A DNA stretch of 64,000 nt, from NCBI RefSeq assembly GCF_013694245.2, contig NZ_CP059322.2:4657001-4721000 (forward strand). Reading direction: 5' to 3'. Source of the DNA: Micromonospora ferruginea. GTDB lineage: Bacteria; Actinomycetota; Actinomycetes; Mycobacteriales; Micromonosporaceae. Below the pieces are notes generated by a model that worked only from the letters and a program-made list of their open reading frames with translations, searched no databases and was not told the origin of the DNA. The translations under genes were made by a program, and so were the position numbers. Positions 54,023-62,812 of this stretch are shown piece after piece. The first letter of the stretch is position 1. Every line of letters starts with the position of its first letter.

Positions 54023-54520
54023 ATGGAGGAACCGCGCTGGCTCGACGAGCGGGAGGACCGCGCGTGGCGGGGCTACCGACGGATGCGCCGCCTGCTCGAC
54101 CTGGAGCTGGCCCGTGAGCTGATGCAGGACGCCGGCCTCTCCGAGCCGGACTACGACGTGCTGAGCGACCTCTCCGAGACCCCCGGCCAGCGGATGCGGC
54201 TCAGCGAGCTGGCCGACCGGATGCTCTGGTCCCGCAGCCGGCTCTCCCACCACATCTCCCGGATGCAGCAACGCGGCCTGGTTGTCCGGGAGGAGTGCGC
54301 GACCGACGGGCGCGGCTCGGTCGTGACCCTCACCCCGGCCGGCCGGCAGGCCGTCGAGGCCGCCGCGCCGGGACACGTGGCCGCCGTCCGTCGCCACCTG
54401 ATCGACCTGCTCACCCCGGCCGAACTGGCGGCACTCGGCACGCTCAGCCAGCGGGTGGTCGACCGTCTCGCCGGCCAATCCGGCGACGGCGACGATCGAC
54501 GCGCGGAAGCGGCGGGCTGA
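54023..54520 (+). CDS. MarR family transcriptional regulator
   Basis: 165 residues from ATG 54023, preceded by TAGGAT six nt upstream. wHTH: MRLSELADRMLWSRSRLSHHISRMQQRGLVVREECATDGRGSVVTLTPAG, with LEKs at the N- and C-termini giving the dimerisation helices. It probably represses both itself plus the methyltransferase gene 3 nt downstream and the divergent YczE-FMN reductase-PPOX group through the TGACATGTCA pair. The inducer is unknown. Confidence 0.9.
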   Translation: MEEPRWLDEREDRAWRGYRRMRRLLDLELARELMQDAGLSEPDYDVLSDLSETPGQRMRLSELADRMLWSRSRLSHHISRMQQRGLVVREECATDGRGSVVTLTPAGRQAVEAAAPGHVAAVRRHLIDLLTPAELAALGTLSQRVVDRLAGQSGDGDDRRAEAAG

Positions 54521-54523
54521 GCC

Positions 54524-55372
54524 GTGGACCACCGGATCCTGGCCCGGCTGCGCTGCCCGATCTGCGGCGAGCCGCTGGCCGAGGCCACCGCCGGCACCAC
54601 CCGCGCGCTGCGCTGCCCGCGCGGGCACAGCTTCGACACCGCCCGGCAGGGCTACGTCAACCTGCTCGCCGGCCGCGCCCCGCACAGCGGGGACAGCGCC
54701 GAGATGGTCGCCGCCCGGGCCGACTTCCTCGCCGCCGGGCACTACGACACCGTCGCCGCCGCGCTGGCCGCCGCCGGCCGGGTCGCGGCCGGGGACCCGT
54801 ACCCCCTGGTGGTGGAGCCCGGCGCCGGGACCGGGCACTACCTCGCCGCGGTGCTGGCGGCGCTGCCGGACGCCGCCGGCCTGGCCCTCGACGTCTCCAA
54901 GCCGGCGCTGCGCCGCGCGGCCCGGGCGCACCCGCGCGCCGCCGCCGCGCTGGCCGACACCTGGCAGCGGCTGCCGCTGGCCGACCGGTCCGTGCGCGTG
55001 CTGCTGAACGTCTTCGCGCCGCGCAACGGCGCGGAGTTCCACCGGGTGCTCGACCCGGCCGGCGCGCTGCTGGTGGTCACCCCGGCCGGCGACCACCTCG
55101 GCGAGCTGGTCGAGGCGCTGGACCTGCTGCGGGTGGACCCGGCCAAGGCCGACCGGGTCGCCGACAGCCTGGGCGCCCACTTCGTCGAGGAGTCCGCCGA
55201 CGAACACCGGGCCCGGCTGGCGTTGACCCGCGCCGAGGTCACCACGCTGGTCGGGATGGGGCCCAGCGCCTGGCACGCGGACCCGGACCGGCTCGCCGCG
55301 CGGATCGCCGCGCTGCCCGAGCCGACGCCGGTCACGCTCGCCGTGCGGCTGGGCACGCACCGCCCGCGCTGA
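54524..55372 (+). CDS. 23S rRNA (guanine-N1)-methyltransferase, RlmA/TlrB-like
   Basis: 282 residues from GTG 54524. A Zn-ribbon starts the protein: LRCPICGEPL ... LRCPRGHSFDTARQGYVNLL, the RlmA pattern. A class I methyltransferase domain follows, with EPGAGTGHYLAAVL (SAM loop, ~100-115) and LLNVFAPRNGAEFHRVL. E. coli RlmA methylates G745 of 23S rRNA; Gram-positive homologues of the TlrB type methylate G748 and give tylosin resistance. Three nt after the MarR gene, so it is likely an inducible self-protection or drug-response methyltransferase. Confidence 0.88.
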   Translation: MDHRILARLRCPICGEPLAEATAGTTRALRCPRGHSFDTARQGYVNLLAGRAPHSGDSAEMVAARADFLAAGHYDTVAAALAAAGRVAAGDPYPLVVEPGAGTGHYLAAVLAALPDAAGLALDVSKPALRRAARAHPRAAAALADTWQRLPLADRSVRVLLNVFAPRNGAEFHRVLDPAGALLVVTPAGDHLGELVEALDLLRVDPAKADRVADSLGAHFVEESADEHRARLALTRAEVTTLVGMGPSAWHADPDRLAARIAALPEPTPVTLAVRLGTHRPR

Positions 55373-55378
55373 GCGGGC

Positions 55379-56059
55379 TCAGGTGGACAGGTCGACCTCT
55401 TCCCAGCCCGGCGGGTCGTCGTGGTACGGCCCGCGCAGCACCACCGCCCACTCCAGCGCCCACCGGCGCTGCCCGATCGCGTTCGCGTCCACCAGGCCGG
55501 GCAGCTCCCGCCCGGCCTTCTCCGTCTCCAGGTAGGCCCAGTCCAGGCAGTAGTGCAGGTCGAGCAGGGCGGCGGCGTCGGCGGGATGCTGCGGGGCGGC
55601 CAGGATCCGGGCCCGCCACTGCGGGAACGTCTCCCCGGTGACCAGGTTCGGCATCCGCTCGACCAGCCGCTCGTCCACCGGCACGGTCGGGTCGAGCTGC
55701 TTGCTCAGGCCGAGCACCCAGGCCAGCGAGAAGAGCGCGTCGTGGTGCAGCACGAACGAACGGTGGTCGCCCCGGCCGCCCATCACGAACTGCCACTCCG
55801 GCGGCGTCAGCATCTCCACCAGATGCGACTCCAGCAGCCAGCTCATCGCGGCCTGCGGCGGCATGCCGAAGCAGCGGGCCAGGATCAGGTGCAGCACCGC
55901 GATCCGCGCCTCGATCTCCGGCGTCGGACGCAACTCGATCTCGTCACCCGGCTCCCAGACCAGCGGAAACTGCGGCGGTGGCAGCGGAAGACCCAGCCGG
56001 GACAACTCGTCGAGGCTCGCCTCACGGACGGCCCGGGGGTCGGGAGCGGATACGCGCAA
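55379..56059 (-). CDS. DUF4272 domain protein
   Basis: 226 residues. The stretch LPLPPPQFPLVWEPGDEIELRPTPEIEARIAVLHLILARCFGMPPQ at residues 20-70 and WLLESHLVEMLTPPEWQFV, WRARILAAP and CLDWAYLETEKAGRELPGLVDANAIGQRRWALEWAVVLRGPYHDDPPGWEEVDLST match the DUF4272 family of unknown function. Cytoplasmic, no membrane segment. Convergent to the methyltransferase gene (6-bp gap). Confidence 0.78.
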   Translation of the reverse strand: MRVSAPDPRAVREASLDELSRLGLPLPPPQFPLVWEPGDEIELRPTPEIEARIAVLHLILARCFGMPPQAAMSWLLESHLVEMLTPPEWQFVMGGRGDHRSFVLHHDALFSLAWVLGLSKQLDPTVPVDERLVERMPNLVTGETFPQWRARILAAPQHPADAAALLDLHYCLDWAYLETEKAGRELPGLVDANAIGQRRWALEWAVVLRGPYHDDPPGWEEVDLST

Positions 56060-56158
56060 CGCCTCAGTCCCTGTCTGCTCGCCTCGGCTCGATGCCGGTC
56101 GGTCCCCCTGGCCTGCGAGGATAGCGGCTCCGACCGGCCCGGCACCATGCCCCGCCGG

Positions 56159-57439
56159 TCAGCCGATCCGTTCGATCACCAGCGGCGTCGTGGCCGGGGC
56201 CGCCGGCGCCACCCGGATCGCGTCGCGTGCCTGCGCCAACGCGGCCGGGATCCGCTCGGCGTGCTCGGCGCGCAGCTCGAACAGCGGGTCGCCGACGCGC
56301 ACCGGGTCACCGGGGCGCTTGTGCAGCACCACGCCGGCCGGCACGCTGACCGGGTCCTCCTTGCGGGCGCGGCCGGCGCCGAGGCGCCAGGCGGCGACCC
56401 CGATCGCGTACGCGTCCACCTCGGCCACCCAGCCGTCCTCGGTCGCGGTGACCAGCTCGACCTCGTTGGCGGTCGGCATCGGGGCGTCCGGGTCGCCGCC
56501 CTGCGCCCGGATCATCGCGCGCCACGAGTCCATGGCCCGCCCGTCACGCAGCGCGGCGGCCGGGTCGGCGTCCGGCAGGCCGGCCGCGTCGAGCATCTCC
56601 CGGGCCAGCGCCAGCGTCAGCTCCACCACGTCGGCCGGGCCGCCGCCGGCCAGCACCTCCACCGACTCGGTCACCTCGACCGCGTTGCCGACGGCCAGGC
56701 CGAGCGGGGTGGACATGTCGGTGAGCAGGGCGACCGTCCGTACGCCGTGCGCGCCGCCCAGCTCGACCATGGTGCGGGCCAGCTCGCGGGCGTCGTCGAC
56801 GTTCTTCATGAACGCGCCGGAGCCGACCTTCACGTCGAGCACCAGCGCGCCGGTGCCCTCGGCGATCTTCTTGCTCATGATCGAGCTGGCGATCAGCGGG
56901 ATCGCCTCGACGGTGCCGGTGACGTCGCGCAGCGCGTACAGCTTGCGGTCGGCCGGGGCGAGCCCGTCGCCGGCCGCGCAGATCACCGCGCCGACGTCGC
57001 GGAGCTGGGCGATGAACTCGTCGTTGGACAGCGCTGCCCGCCAGCCGGGGATCGACTCCAGCTTGTCGAGCGTGCCGCCGGTGTGGCCGAGGCCCCGGCC
57101 GGAGAGCTGCGGCACGGCCGCGCCGCAGGCCGCGACCAGCGGGGTCAGCGGCAGCGTGATCTTGTCACCGACGCCGCCGGTGGAGTGCTTGTCGACGGTC
57201 GGCCGGGCCACCGGCGACAGGTCCAGCCGCTCCCCGCTGGCGATCATCGCGGCGGTCCACCGGGCGATCTCCGGGCCGGTCATGCCGCGCAGCAGGATCG
57301 CCATGGCCAGCGCCGACATCTGCTCGTCGGCCACCAACCCCTTGGTGTACGCGTCGACCACCCAGTCGATCTGCCCGTCGCTCAGCACACCCCCGTCCCG
57401 CTTCGCCCGAATGACATCAACCGCCGTAAAAGCACTCAC
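56159..57439 (-). CDS. deoA: Thymidine phosphorylase
   Basis: 426 residues from GTG 57439; a longer frame upstream does not match the family start. Sequence SAFTAVDVIRAKRDGGVLSDGQIDWVV is the helical domain start. Phosphate/nucleobase site: KHSTGGVGDKITLPLTPLVAACG and LSGRGLGHTGGTLDKLESIPG, the family signature. Converts thymidine/deoxyuridine plus phosphate to base and deoxyribose-1-phosphate. Precedes cdd in the chromosome on the same strand in the order deoA-cdd seen at Rv3314c-Rv3315c. Confidence 0.93.
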   Translation of the reverse strand: MSAFTAVDVIRAKRDGGVLSDGQIDWVVDAYTKGLVADEQMSALAMAILLRGMTGPEIARWTAAMIASGERLDLSPVARPTVDKHSTGGVGDKITLPLTPLVAACGAAVPQLSGRGLGHTGGTLDKLESIPGWRAALSNDEFIAQLRDVGAVICAAGDGLAPADRKLYALRDVTGTVEAIPLIASSIMSKKIAEGTGALVLDVKVGSGAFMKNVDDARELARTMVELGGAHGVRTVALLTDMSTPLGLAVGNAVEVTESVEVLAGGGPADVVELTLALAREMLDAAGLPDADPAAALRDGRAMDSWRAMIRAQGGDPDAPMPTANEVELVTATEDGWVAEVDAYAIGVAAWRLGAGRARKEDPVSVPAGVVLHKRPGDPVRVGDPLFELRAEHAERIPAALAQARDAIRVAPAAPATTPLVIERIG

Positions 57440-57581
57440 TTCTGATGATCCAATCAGTAAATCGCGCGTGGTCGCACCGACCCCGCGAACGGTGACCGTC
57501 GAGGAATCGGGCCGACCGTGACCGGCAGAGGGATCAAGCCTGACCGCCCGGAGCCGGGCACGGTCGGCCCGATTCCCCACC

Positions 57582-58283
57582 TCAACCCCAGCGAACCGGA
57601 ATCTCCGACGGCGGCTCACCCTCACCGGCCCAGAAGATGGTGCCGGACGCGTCCACCACCACCACGCGCGGCGTCCGCGCCAACCCCCACTCGATCGCCC
57701 CGACCGAATCGTCCCAGGTCGGGCCCTCTTCCAGCACGCCGGTCTCGGCGCCCTCGGTGTCGCCGGCCGACCGCTCCCAGTACGCCGTCCACACCTGCTG
57801 CCCGTCGGAGAGGTCGGGGTGCACGAACACCGTGCCCCGCCCCCGCCAGGCGGCCAGCCGGTCCGGCACCACGGGCACCGGGTGCTCGCCGGTGACCGCC
57901 TCGATGTCGGCCACGTCGAACGCGTGCGGCAGCAGCTCGGCCATCCGCAGCGGCCCGCCCTTCGCCTCGATCAGGCACTCCGGGCCGCCCTGCTCCCAGA
58001 GCAACTGCCGGCACCGGCCGCACGGCATCAGCGGCTCGCCGGTCGCGTCGACGCAGGACAGCGCCACGATCCGGCCGCCGCCGGTGGCGTGCAGCGAGGA
58101 GACCACGCCGCACTCGGCGCAGAGCACCACGCCGTACGCGGCGTTCTCCACGTTGCAGCCGACCACCGTCCGACCGTCGTCGACCAGGGCCGCGGCCCCG
58201 ACCGGGAACTTCGAGTAGGGCACGTAGGCGTGCCGCATGACCTCGGTGGCGGCGGCCCGCAGCCGCTCCCAGTCGATCTCCAT
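57582..58283 (-). CDS. cdd: Cytidine deaminase with a C-terminal extension
   Basis: 233 residues from ATG 58283, with GGGAG six nt upstream; a second ATG is at 58295. Residues 1-125 form the deaminase: GCNVENAAYGVVLCAECGVVSS (Cys/Glu of the zinc site) and PCGRCRQLLWEQ. Residues 130-233 are an extra domain with no catalytic motif (RGTVFVHPDLSDGQQVWTAYWERSAGDTEG, GAIEWGLARTPRVVVVDASGTIFWAGEGEPPSEIPVRWG). Usual Cdd is 125-150 residues. It deaminates cytidine/deoxycytidine. Its stop is 142 bp from deoA, so separate promoters are likely. Confidence 0.9.
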   Translation of the reverse strand: MEIDWERLRAAATEVMRHAYVPYSKFPVGAAALVDDGRTVVGCNVENAAYGVVLCAECGVVSSLHATGGGRIVALSCVDATGEPLMPCGRCRQLLWEQGGPECLIEAKGGPLRMAELLPHAFDVADIEAVTGEHPVPVVPDRLAAWRGRGTVFVHPDLSDGQQVWTAYWERSAGDTEGAETGVLEEGPTWDDSVGAIEWGLARTPRVVVVDASGTIFWAGEGEPPSEIPVRWG

Positions 58284-58342
58284 CACGACTCCCATTCTGC
58301 CCAATTCACGCCGATCGGTCGCGGACGCGGCCGGAGACGACG

Positions 58343-58371
58343 GTGCCCGGCGGGTCACCCCCGCCGGGCAC
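58343..58371 (-). terminator. Terminator after the ABC permease
   Basis: A perfect 12-bp stem, GTGCCCGGCGGG / CCCGCCGGGCAC with loop TCACC, 17 bp after the permease stop and upstream of cdd. It separates the importer operon from cdd. Confidence 0.75.
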
Positions 58372-58388
58372 GGTGCGTCGCGCGGCGA

Positions 58389-59669
58389 TCAGCCCTTGAT
58401 GTACGGCTTGCCGTCGGCGGCCGGCGCCCGGACCCTGCCGACCAGCCCGGCCACCGCCAGGATCGTCGCCAGGTAGGGCAGCATCGCCAGGAACTGGCTC
58501 GGGATGCTGCTGCCGATCGCGCCCAGGTAGGTGGCGAGCTGGTCGGCGAAGCCGAAGAAGAGCGCCGCGAGCAGCGCACCGGTCGGGCTCCACCGGCCGA
58601 AGATCAGCGCGGCCAGGGCGATGAAGCCTTTGCCGCCGATCATGTTCTTGGTGAACGAGTAGAGCGCCAGCGTGTACGACGCCCCACCGACGCCGGCCAC
58701 CAGCCCTGCCATGATCACGTTGCGGTAGCGCAGCCGCAGCACCTTCACGCCGAGCGTGTCGGCGGCGGTCGGGTGCTCACCGACCGACCGGGTCCGCAGG
58801 CCCCACCGGGTACGGAACAGCGCCAGGTGGATGACCAGCACCAGCAGCAGGCCGAGGTAGAGGAAGATGTTGCCCCGGAACAGCGCCGGCCCGAGCAGCG
58901 GGATGTCCTTCAGCAGCGGGATCTCCCAGTTGCTGAACCGCGGCGCGCTGTTGTACTTCGCCGCGTCGGTCTGCATCAGCCGCTCGTACAGGAAGCCGGT
59001 GATGCCGACCGCCAGCAGGTTGAGCACGATGCCCATGACCACCTGGTCGACCAGGTAGCGGATCGCGAACACGGCCAGCAGCAGCGAGATGAACGCGCCG
59101 CCGATCGCGGCGGCCACCAGGCCCACCCAGACACTGCCGGAGATGCTGCCGAACAGCGCGCCGGAGAAGGCGCCCATCAGCAACTGGCCCTCGATCGCCA
59201 CGTTGACCACGCCGGAACGTTCGCAGAGCACCCCGGCGAGCGCGCCGAAGATCAGCGGAAGCGCCAGGATGAACGTGCCCCGCAGCACGTTGACCAGCGG
59301 CATGAAGTTGCGCCCCTCGGGGGCGGCGGAGACCTGCCAGCACAGGAAGCTCAGCACGAAGGCGACCAGGCCGGCGCCGAGCAGCAGGGTGAACCAGCGC
59401 TTGGGCACGCCGGCCAGCAGCGCGGCACCGGCCGCGGCGGCGATGACCCCGAACAGGATCGCGCCGACCGTGCCGTTGATCTCCAGGGCGGCGCCGCCCT
59501 CGGTCTCGCTGAGCGTGAAGCGGGCCTGCTGGTCGGTGGCGAGCGCGCCGAACAGCACCGCCGCGAGCACGCCCAGCGCCAGCAGGACGGCACCGGCCTT
59601 GCGGGCCCGCGTCCAGAAACCCTCGTCGACCGCGGTGACCGCGACGTCGGGGACAGCCGTGGTGGACAT
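58389..59669 (-). CDS. ABC permease (second subunit) of a BMP-type nucleoside importer
   Basis: 426 residues from ATG 59669, with AAGGG nine nt upstream (a GTG at 59675 is another option). About ten membrane helices. Characteristic stretches include LPLIFGALAGVLCERSGVVNVAIEGQLLMGAFSGALFG, the conserved EGQ-L loop of RbsC/BPD_transp_2 permeases, and LALYSFTKNMIGGKGFIALAALIFGRW. It forms one of two permease subunits; the other overlaps upstream. The partner ATPase and BmpA are in the same operon. Confidence 0.9.
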   Translation of the reverse strand: MSTTAVPDVAVTAVDEGFWTRARKAGAVLLALGVLAAVLFGALATDQQARFTLSETEGGAALEINGTVGAILFGVIAAAAGAALLAGVPKRWFTLLLGAGLVAFVLSFLCWQVSAAPEGRNFMPLVNVLRGTFILALPLIFGALAGVLCERSGVVNVAIEGQLLMGAFSGALFGSISGSVWVGLVAAAIGGAFISLLLAVFAIRYLVDQVVMGIVLNLLAVGITGFLYERLMQTDAAKYNSAPRFSNWEIPLLKDIPLLGPALFRGNIFLYLGLLLVLVIHLALFRTRWGLRTRSVGEHPTAADTLGVKVLRLRYRNVIMAGLVAGVGGASYTLALYSFTKNMIGGKGFIALAALIFGRWSPTGALLAALFFGFADQLATYLGAIGSSIPSQFLAMLPYLATILAVAGLVGRVRAPAADGKPYIKG

Positions 59670-59671
59670 GC

Positions 59672-61030
59672 TCACCAGCCCTTCGCGAGGCTCGTCTGCA
59701 GCCGGGCGGCGCGGGCCGCCCGGAGCTGGAAGATCGCCTTCACCAGGGCGGGGGCGGCGATGAAGATGACGATGAGCGCCTGGAGCACGGTGACCAGTTC
59801 CAGCGAGATCCCGGAGTACGACTGCATCCGGTTGCCGCCGGCCTGGAGCGCGCCGAACAGCAGCGCGGCCAGCAGCACGCCCCACGGCTTCACCCGGCCG
59901 AGCAGGGCGACCAGGATGCCGTCGAACCCGATCTGCGCGATCACCAGCGGGGTCAGCGCGTCGGCGGTGGAGCCGAGCACCATGTTCGAGCCGCCGAGGC
60001 CGGCCAGCAGGCCCGCGATCACCATCACCAGCACGTACGTCTTGGTCACGCTGATGCCGGCGGTCCGGGCGGCGTCCGGGTTGGCGCCCACCGCCCGCAG
60101 CTCGAAGCCGAGCGTGGAGCGGTTGAGCAGCCAGGCGATGAACCAGGTGGCCAGCACCGCGAGCAGGATGCCGGCGTGCACCCGCAGGTTGTCGCCGAGC
60201 AGTCGGGGCAGTTGCGCGGAGGAGTCGACCGGCTTGCTGATCGCGTCCGACCGGGTCGGGTTCTGCACCCCGCTCTGGACGATGATCCAGGAGAGGAAGT
60301 AGACCGCCACGTAGTTGAGCATGATCGTGTTGATCACCTCGTGGGCCCCGGTGCGGGCCTTGAGGATGCCCGGGATGAAGCCCCACAGCGCGCCGCCGAG
60401 CGCGCCGGCGATCAGCGCCACCAGCAGGTGCACCCCGGGGGGCAGCGGCAGCGCGAACCCGGCGACCGCGGCCAGGATGACACCGATGGTCGCCTGGCCC
60501 TGGGCGCCGATGTTGAACAGGCCGCCCCGGAACGCCAGCGCCACCGACAGGCCGGTGAAGACCAGCGGCGCGGTGTAGGTGAGCGTCTCCGAGATCGGGC
60601 CCATCGCGGCGGTGAAGCCGACCGCGTCCGGGTCGAAGATCGCGCCCTTGAACAGGTTCGCGTACGCCTCGCTGACCACGGTCCAGCTCGCGTTCAACGC
60701 GTCCGCCGGGCGGGCGGTGATGTAGCTGTAGGTGGCCAGCACCTCCGGGTCGGAGACGATGATCAGCACCGCGCCGACGAGCATCGCCAGCACGACCGCG
60801 AGCACGGTCACGGTGACCGTGTTGGCCGCCCACAGGTTGTCCAGGAAGAGCCGGCCCAGGCTCGGGCGGGGCTCGTCGGCGGGCGCGGGCCGCTTCGCGG
60901 TGGTGGTGACCGCCCGCTCGGTGTCGCCGGCCGGCGCGGTCGGCGTCGCGCGGGCTTCCTCGCGCGCCTGGAGCGCCTCGGTCGCCGGCTCCTTGTCCGG
61001 GGAGCCCGACGCCGGGTTCGGGTTCGTCAT
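59672..61030 (-). CDS. ABC permease (first subunit) of a BMP-type nucleoside importer
   Basis: 452 residues from ATG 61030. An N-terminal Pro/Ala/Glu-rich, polar stretch of ~75 residues precedes about ten helices. Features: LTYTAPLVFTGLSVALAFRGGLFNIGAQGQATIGVILAAVAGFAL and the conserved GANPDAARTAGISVTKTYVLVMVIAGLLAGLGG region. Stop overlaps the second permease by spacing of two bases. It pairs with the other permease to form the channel for nucleosides. Confidence 0.9.
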   Translation of the reverse strand: MTNPNPASGSPDKEPATEALQAREEARATPTAPAGDTERAVTTTAKRPAPADEPRPSLGRLFLDNLWAANTVTVTVLAVVLAMLVGAVLIIVSDPEVLATYSYITARPADALNASWTVVSEAYANLFKGAIFDPDAVGFTAAMGPISETLTYTAPLVFTGLSVALAFRGGLFNIGAQGQATIGVILAAVAGFALPLPPGVHLLVALIAGALGGALWGFIPGILKARTGAHEVINTIMLNYVAVYFLSWIIVQSGVQNPTRSDAISKPVDSSAQLPRLLGDNLRVHAGILLAVLATWFIAWLLNRSTLGFELRAVGANPDAARTAGISVTKTYVLVMVIAGLLAGLGGSNMVLGSTADALTPLVIAQIGFDGILVALLGRVKPWGVLLAALLFGALQAGGNRMQSYSGISLELVTVLQALIVIFIAAPALVKAIFQLRAARAARLQTSLAKGW

Positions 61031-62607
61031 GCCTCGTCCTCGTTGCCGGGGCCCTCGGGGGCCGGGGCGGCGTCGCCCTCGTGCGGGGTCGCGGGCGCGG
61101 TGTCGGGGGTGATGCCGGCCATCAGCAGGCCGATCTCCTCGCGTGGGGTGTCCGGGCCGACGATGCCGATGACCCGGCCGCGGTACATCACCGCGATCCG
61201 GTCGGCCAGGCCAATCACCTCGTCCAGCTCGCTGGAGACCACCATGACCGCGGTGCCGACGTCCCGCTCGCGGATGACCCGGCTGTGGATGAACTCGATC
61301 GAGCCGACGTCCACACCGCGGGTGGGCTGGGCGGCGATGAAGAGCTTCAGCGGCCGGGACAGCTCCCGCGCCACGATCACCTTCTGCTGGTTGCCGCCGG
61401 AGAGCGTGCCGACGGCCGCGTCGGCCGACGAGGTGCGGACGTCGAACTGCTCGATCCGCTCCCTGGCCGACTTCGCGATCGCGTCCGGCTTCAACGACAG
61501 GCCCTTGCCGAACGGCGGCCGGTCGTAGATGTCCAACACCAGGTTCTCCGCCACGGAGAACTCCTTGACCAGGCCGTCGACGCTGCGGTCCTCCGGCACG
61601 TAGCCGACGCCGGCGCGCAGCACCTTCTTGGTCGACCAGCCCTGCGTCGCCTCGCCGTCGAGGGTGATCGCGCCGGCGAGCACCGGGCGCAGGCCCATGA
61701 TCGCCTCGATCAGCTCGGTCTGGCCGTTGCCCTGCACGCCCGCGACGCCGAGCACCTCACCGGCGTGCACGGTCAGGTCGACGCCGTCGACCGCGCGGAT
61801 CTGCCGGTCGTCGTCCACGACCAGGCCGGCGATCTCCAGGATCGGCTTGCCGGGCTGGGCGGGCTGCTTGTCCACGGTCAGCCGGACGTTGCGGCCGACC
61901 ATCAGCGCGGCCAGCTCGTCCCGGCTGGCGCTCGGCTCGGCGGTGCCGACCGTCCGCCCGCGCCGGATCACGGTGATCCGGTCCGCGATCGCCTTCACCT
62001 CGCCCAGCTTGTGGGTGATGAACACGATCGACTTGCCGGCGGCCTTGAGCGACCGCATGACCGTGAGCAGTTCCTCGGTCTCCTGCGGGGTGAGCACAGC
62101 CGTCGGCTCGTCCAGGATCAGCAGGTCGACGTCGCGGGTGAGCGCCTTGACGATCTCCACCCGCTGCTGGATGCCGACCGGCAGGTCCTCGATCACCGCG
62201 TCCGGGTCGACCCGGAGGTTGTAGCGCTCGGAGACCTCGGCGACCTCGCGCCGGGCCCGCCGGCGGTCCAGCAGCCCGGCGAAGGGCAGCTTGACCTGCT
62301 CGGCGCCGAGCATCACGTTCTCGGCCACGGTGAAGACCGGCACCAGCATGAAGTGCTGGTGCACCATCCCGATCCCGGCGGCGATCGCGTCCGACGGGCC
62401 CTTCAGCCGCAGCGGCTTGCCGTCGACCAGGATCTCGCCCTCGTCCGGCTGGTAGAGGCCGTAGAGCACGTTCATCAGGGTCGACTTGCCGGCGCCGTTC
62501 TCGCCGAGCAGGGCGTGGATCTCTCCAGGCTCCACCGTGAGGTCGATGTGGTCGTTGGCGACCAGATCACCGAACCGTTTGGTGATGCCGCGCAGTTCGA
62601 GTCTCAG
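61027..62607 (-). CDS. ABC ATPase, two nucleotide-binding domains, BMP-type nucleoside importer
   Basis: 526 residues if translation starts at the CTG at 62607, which has AGGAGG five nt upstream (62613-62618). No ATG, GTG or TTG lies in frame near this Shine-Dalgarno; an ATG at 62691 would add a Gly/Arg/Pro-rich stretch. First ABC domain: GENGAGKSTLMN, then LILDEPTAVLT; second domain: GVQGNGQTEL, LSGGNQQKVIVAREL and a Walker B-like LFIAAQPTRGVD. This is the two-domain architecture of sugar/nucleoside importers (RbsA/YufO). Overlaps the permease start (ATGA). Confidence 0.87.
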   Translation of the reverse strand: MRLELRGITKRFGDLVANDHIDLTVEPGEIHALLGENGAGKSTLMNVLYGLYQPDEGEILVDGKPLRLKGPSDAIAAGIGMVHQHFMLVPVFTVAENVMLGAEQVKLPFAGLLDRRRARREVAEVSERYNLRVDPDAVIEDLPVGIQQRVEIVKALTRDVDLLILDEPTAVLTPQETEELLTVMRSLKAAGKSIVFITHKLGEVKAIADRITVIRRGRTVGTAEPSASRDELAALMVGRNVRLTVDKQPAQPGKPILEIAGLVVDDDRQIRAVDGVDLTVHAGEVLGVAGVQGNGQTELIEAIMGLRPVLAGAITLDGEATQGWSTKKVLRAGVGYVPEDRSVDGLVKEFSVAENLVLDIYDRPPFGKGLSLKPDAIAKSARERIEQFDVRTSSADAAVGTLSGGNQQKVIVARELSRPLKLFIAAQPTRGVDVGSIEFIHSRVIRERDVGTAVMVVSSELDEVIGLADRIAVMYRGRVIGIVGPDTPREEIGLLMAGITPDTAPATPHEGDAAPAPEGPGNEDEA

Positions 62608-62696
62608 CGCAACCTCCTGGAGTGCGAGCGATGGTGCAGCGTAGCGACTGCCGCGCCGCCACCGCGCCGGGTGGGGGTGTCGGGGGATCACGGTGA

Positions 62697-62747
62697 CCGG
62701 CCGCCCCGGGCGTGGGGTTGGAGAACCCGTACGCCCGGGACGGCCGG
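62697..62747 (-). terminator. Strong hairpin between bmpA and the ATPase gene
   Basis: A long interrupted stem, CCGGCCG / CGGCCGG, CCCGGGCGT / ACGCCCGGG and GGGTT / AACCC, with a GGAG loop. It is 66 bp past the bmpA stop, so it may trim or attenuate the transcript and leave more bmpA than ATPase mRNA. It excludes a longer ATPase start at 62691. Confidence 0.75.
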
Positions 62748-62812
62748 ATCGTGCTAGCTGGTGCTCGCCGGCCCCGCTGCCGATGATCTCACCGCGGCGG
62801 CCGGCGGAGCGG

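Noticed and set aside
62605..62691. ATG at 62691 as the ATPase start
   Set aside because: The extra residues are Arg/Pro-rich, the codon sits at the edge of the terminator 62697-62747, and the AGGAGG Shine-Dalgarno lies downstream of it next to the CTG.
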